From: Amycolatopsis eburnea
Lineage (GTDB): Bacteria > Actinomycetota > Actinomycetes > Mycobacteriales > Pseudonocardiaceae
Length of the DNA: 64,000 bases
NCBI RefSeq assembly: GCF_003937945.1
Contig: NZ_RSEC01000036.1
Span: 868,001-932,000, forward strand
Direction: 5' to 3'
A program made the position numbers and the translations under genes. Shown in pieces: positions 61,380 to 64,000 of the stretch (positions within the stretch are counted from its first letter, which is position 1; each line of letters begins with the position of its first letter). A model generated the notes under the pieces. That model was not told the DNA's origin. It saw only the letters and a program-made list of their open reading frames with translations, and did no database searches.

Positions 61380-63224
61380 TTACCCGTCGGTCCGCGGTGC
61401 CCCGGCCATGACCAGGCTGAGCTCGTTCGCCCCGCCCTTTTCCAGCCGGATCGGGACGCCCCAGTCCTGCCTCGTGATCCGGCACGCCGGGTGCTCGCCG
61501 CCGTCGTCGCAGCTCGCGGCCTGGGCCACGACCTGCAGGACGCCCTCCGCGACGCCGTCGGCCAGGCGGATCTTGCGGGTCAGGTCCGTGCCGGTGCCGG
61601 TGCCGTCGGCCAGCAGCTCGGGCGGGGAAGCGCTGATCTCCAGGCGCGTCGACGGGCCGAAGCGGTCGTCCAGCTTCTCGCCGGGCGGGGCCGTGAACAC
61701 CACCGAAAAGTCGATCTCGCCCGGCGCGAGCACCGTCGGCGGCCGGCGCACGGCGTGCGCGTCGCCCGCCACGACCGTCGGTTCGCCCGTGGGCAGCGGG
61801 CCGACGCGGTTGCCCGCGGACTCCACGACCAGCAGCTCGCCCTCGTGCGCCACCAGTCCCTGCGGCTCGGCGAGGCCGGTCGCGATCGTGGTCACCTCGC
61901 GGGTGAAGACGTCGAAGGAGCGGACCGCGCCGTTGTACGTGTCGGCGATCGCGACCTTGTCGCCGGCCAGCACAGCGAGGCCCAGCGGGTGCTGCAGCAG
62001 CGCCTTGTCGGCCGGGCCGTCGGTGTGGCCGAAGGAGAAGAGGTCGGTGCCGATCGCCGTGTGGACGGTGAAGGACTCGCCGTCGGGCTCGATCCAGCGC
62101 AGCGCCGACGTCTCCGCGTCGACGAGCCAGAGCTTGTCGCCGTCCACGGCCAGGCCGGACGTCTGCGCGAAGAACGCTTCGCCGACGTCGCCGTCTCGCA
62201 GGCCCTCGACGGTCGTGCCGGCGAAGCGGCGGATCGTGCCCGAGACCGGGTCGAACACGCCCAGCGTGTGGTTGCCCGCCATCGCGACGACGACGCCGCC
62301 CGCCGGGCCCCACCAGGCGACGTCCCAGGGACTCGTCAGGTCGACCTCGACGCCCTTGCCCGAGTCCGGCCCGCTGCGCCACTGGTTGCCGGTGCCGGCG
62401 ACGGTCGTCACGTCGCCGGTGATGAGGTCGAGGCCGCGCAGCCGGTGGCCGGCGGTGTCCGCGACGACGGCGTGGTAGCCGACGCGCTCGGCGACGTCGT
62501 ACGGCAGCAGCGCGATGCCCGACGGCTCGGCGAAGGTCGCGACGTCGAACGGGCCGTCCTGGCCGCCGCGGGCCCCGCTGCCGAAGCGGCGGATGACGGT
62601 CTCGCCGTCCGAGGCGAACTCGACGATCGCGTGGTGCCCGGTGTCCGCGACGAGGATCCGCCCCTCGGCGGTGGCGACGGCCTTGCTCGGGAACCGCAGC
62701 TCGCTGACCTGCTCCTCGACCGGGACGTACGGGCTGCCGCCGCGGCGGAGCGTCCCCTTCGCTTCGTGCTTCGCGACGAGGTCGGCGATCACGCGGCGCA
62801 GCGCCTCTTCGTGGCCTTCGCCCGCGGCGACGTGCACGACGTAGCCCTCGGGGTCGACGACCGCGAGCGTCGGCCACGCGCGGACCGCGTACTGCGACCA
62901 CAGCTCCATCTTCGGGTCGTTGACCACGGGGTGGTGCACGTCGTAGCGCCGGACCGCGGCTTCGATCGACGCGCGCTCGCCCTCGTGCAGGAACTTCGGC
63001 GAGTGGACACCGATCGTGACCAGCACGTCCGCGAACTCGGCCTCGAGCGGGCGCAGCTCGTCCAGCACGTGGAGGCAGTTGATGCACCCGCTGGTCCAGA
63101 AGTCCAGCAGCACGATGCGCCCGCGCAGCTCGGCGAGGGTCAGCGGGCGGCCGCCGGTGTTCAGCCAGACGTCGCCGCGCAGCTCGGGGGCACGCACGCG
63201 GCTCTGCGGTCGTGGGGAAGTCAC
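61380..63224 (-). CDS. thioredoxin-like/NHL-repeat protein (NHLRC2-like)
   Basis: 614 residues from GTG 63224. The N-terminal TlpA/AhpC-type thioredoxin domain (about 10-150) has the active-site motif FWTSGCINCLHVLDELRPLE (C-x-x-C). An NHL beta-propeller (about 165-480) has repeats such as FPSKAVATAEGRILVADTGHHAIVEF, HPLGLAVLAGDKVAIADTYNGAVRSF and PQGLVAHEGELLVVESAGNRVG, and a beta-sandwich tail follows. This is the order of human NHLRC2 and bacterial homologues. No signal peptide, so probably cytoplasmic. Function of the family in bacteria is unknown. Confidence 0.9.
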   Translation of the reverse strand: MTSPRPQSRVRAPELRGDVWLNTGGRPLTLAELRGRIVLLDFWTSGCINCLHVLDELRPLEAEFADVLVTIGVHSPKFLHEGERASIEAAVRRYDVHHPVVNDPKMELWSQYAVRAWPTLAVVDPEGYVVHVAAGEGHEEALRRVIADLVAKHEAKGTLRRGGSPYVPVEEQVSELRFPSKAVATAEGRILVADTGHHAIVEFASDGETVIRRFGSGARGGQDGPFDVATFAEPSGIALLPYDVAERVGYHAVVADTAGHRLRGLDLITGDVTTVAGTGNQWRSGPDSGKGVEVDLTSPWDVAWWGPAGGVVVAMAGNHTLGVFDPVSGTIRRFAGTTVEGLRDGDVGEAFFAQTSGLAVDGDKLWLVDAETSALRWIEPDGESFTVHTAIGTDLFSFGHTDGPADKALLQHPLGLAVLAGDKVAIADTYNGAVRSFDVFTREVTTIATGLAEPQGLVAHEGELLVVESAGNRVGPLPTGEPTVVAGDAHAVRRPPTVLAPGEIDFSVVFTAPPGEKLDDRFGPSTRLEISASPPELLADGTGTGTDLTRKIRLADGVAEGVLQVVAQAASCDDGGEHPACRITRQDWGVPIRLEKGGANELSLVMAGAPRTDG

Positions 63225-63350
63225 GGCAAGAGTGAACTACACGCGCTCACGCTGTGTTCCACGGTCCGGCCGATGAGAGAACAAACTCACCCCTTGTGGG
63301 TGGTCGAAAAAGGACGCGCGAGCCGGTGAGCCGCCGCTTAGGCTCGGCTC

Positions 63351-63926
63351 ATGACCCCCGTCCAGCCGGCCGGCGCCCTCACCCCCGAGGAGGCACGGCA
63401 CCTGCAGGAGAACCTCCGGGAACCGGTGCGCCCGGGGCTGAGCGAAGCCGAGCTCGACGACGTCGAGCGCCGGTTCGGCTTCCGCTTCGCCGCGGACCAC
63501 CGCACGTTCCTGTCCGCCGGCGTGCCCATCGGCGACCGCTGGCCCGACTGGCGCTGCGGCAACCCCGAGCAGCTGCGCAAACGTTTGGCATGGCCGGTCG
63601 ACGGCGTGCTGTACGACGTCGAGCACAACGGCTTCTGGCTCCCCGACTGGGGCACCCGCCCGGTCGGCCCGGAGGACGCGGTCCGCGAAGCCCGGCGGCG
63701 CCTGGCCGACGTGCCGCAGCTGGTGCCGGTGTGCGGGCACCGCTACCTGCCCGGCCTGGCGGGCACGGTGGGTTACCCGGTGCTGTCGGTGTACCAGACG
63801 GACATCATCGTCTACGGCAGCGACCTGCGCGATTACCTGCACCGCGAGTTCGCGACGGGCGGCATCAGCACGGCGCCCCCGGACGGCCCTCGCTACATCC
63901 CGTTCTGGTCCCGCTTCATCGACTAG
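63351..63926 (+). CDS. SMI1/KNR4 (SUKH)-like protein
   Basis: A 191-residue soluble protein. The region GLSEAELDDVERRFGFRFAADHRTFLSAGVPIGDRWPDW fits the SUKH N-terminal helix-strand pattern, and LVPVCGHRYLPGLAGTVGYPVLSVYQTDIIVYGSDLRDY is its beta core. SUKH proteins often serve as immunity proteins against secreted or contact toxins. No toxin gene is visible here, although the window ends just after it. ATG 63351 is the first plausible start. Confidence 0.75.
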   Translation: MTPVQPAGALTPEEARHLQENLREPVRPGLSEAELDDVERRFGFRFAADHRTFLSAGVPIGDRWPDWRCGNPEQLRKRLAWPVDGVLYDVEHNGFWLPDWGTRPVGPEDAVREARRRLADVPQLVPVCGHRYLPGLAGTVGYPVLSVYQTDIIVYGSDLRDYLHREFATGGISTAPPDGPRYIPFWSRFID

Positions 63927-64000
63927 CCTCGGCGGCCCGCTTCAGCCGGGCCAGGGTGGCGGCGATGTTGGCCGCGTTCGCCTCGTCCCGGTTCCACACG
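63916..64000 (-). CDS. C-terminal end of a gene cut by the right window edge
   Basis: A reverse frame with high third-position GC reads VWNRDEANAANIAATLARLK and then RAAEASR, stopping at 63916-63918. Its last 11 nt overlap the SUKH gene tail to tail. Only 27 residues are visible, forming one helix. No function can be assigned. Confidence 0.55.
   Translation of the reverse strand, partial: VWNRDEANAANIAATLARLKRAAEASR

Noticed and set aside
61377..61391. A further TTACC-type palindrome near the GroES-like start (TTACC-CGTC-GGTCC)
   Set aside because: The right arm has two mismatches and the site lies within coding sequence, so I did not add it to the candidate regulon.

Overview
The window is a gene-dense, very GC-rich chromosomal segment with third codon positions almost all G or C. 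Many starts are GTG or TTG, and many neighbouring genes overlap by 4 nt. The gene set (HspR-type heat-shock operon with HAIR sites, a DasR-type operator on a chitin LPMO, an ECF42-type sigma factor with its DGPF partner, a FadE5-type acyl-CoA dehydrogenase, an EtfD-type Fe-S quinone reductase, an orphan DUF742 protein) points to a filamentous actinomycete. I infer Pseudonocardiaceae, most likely Amycolatopsis or a relative. I see no insertion sequence, prophage, CRISPR array or rRNA. One tRNA (Gly, CCC) is present. No stretch without a gene exceeds 300 bases.

Layout. 1-5250: a truncated membrane-anchored protein, clpB, an MFS exporter and its MarR neighbour. 5505-8784: two tandem equal-length flavohaemoproteins and a dienelactone hydrolase-type enzyme. 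8851-10224: a DasR-type operator, a secreted chitin-active LPMO and a translationally coupled DUF305 lipoprotein. 10321-12034: an ABC-F ribosome-protection ATPase behind a 14-residue leader peptide and competing hairpins. 12077-16280: dnaK-grpE-dnaJ-hspR on the minus strand; its HAIR operator matches the one before clpB. 16460-19708: a secreted TAP-like hydrolase, a small secreted protein, a DUF4097 protein and a PEBP-like protein.

19862-27351 is a tightly packed three-gene cassette: an OB-fold membrane protein, a flotillin and a 1624-residue AAA+ ATPase. It is the best candidate here for an under-described system. 27378-33519: a GNAT, a TetR/SMR pump pair, EtfD, DUF742, a CDF transporter and a CAP-domain protein. 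33648-38045: a secreted protein made mostly of 11 repeats of about 101 residues. 38121-45483: a MarR/FAD-monooxygenase pair, dcd, an MpaB-like oxygenase, tRNA-Gly, the ECF42 pair and small enzymes. 45522-52808: a 5'-nucleotidase, hydrolase, oxidoreductase, VanZ-like protein, methyltransferase, Mug glycosylase and orphan LuxR regulator. 52967-57011: fadE5, two tandem GlsB/YeaQ-type proteins and an MFS pump. 57126-63224: an XRE regulator coupled to a leucine-rich-repeat protein, then a thioredoxin/NHL - GroES-like - VanW operon. The end holds a SUKH-like protein and a truncated gene.

Regulatory links visible across the window: HspR plausibly joins clpB to the dnaK operon. A palindrome of the form TTAC[CT]-N4-[AG]GTAA lies before etfD, before fadE5 (twice) and at the start of an alpha/beta hydrolase, which suggests one lipid-related regulon. 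These links are inferred from motifs only.
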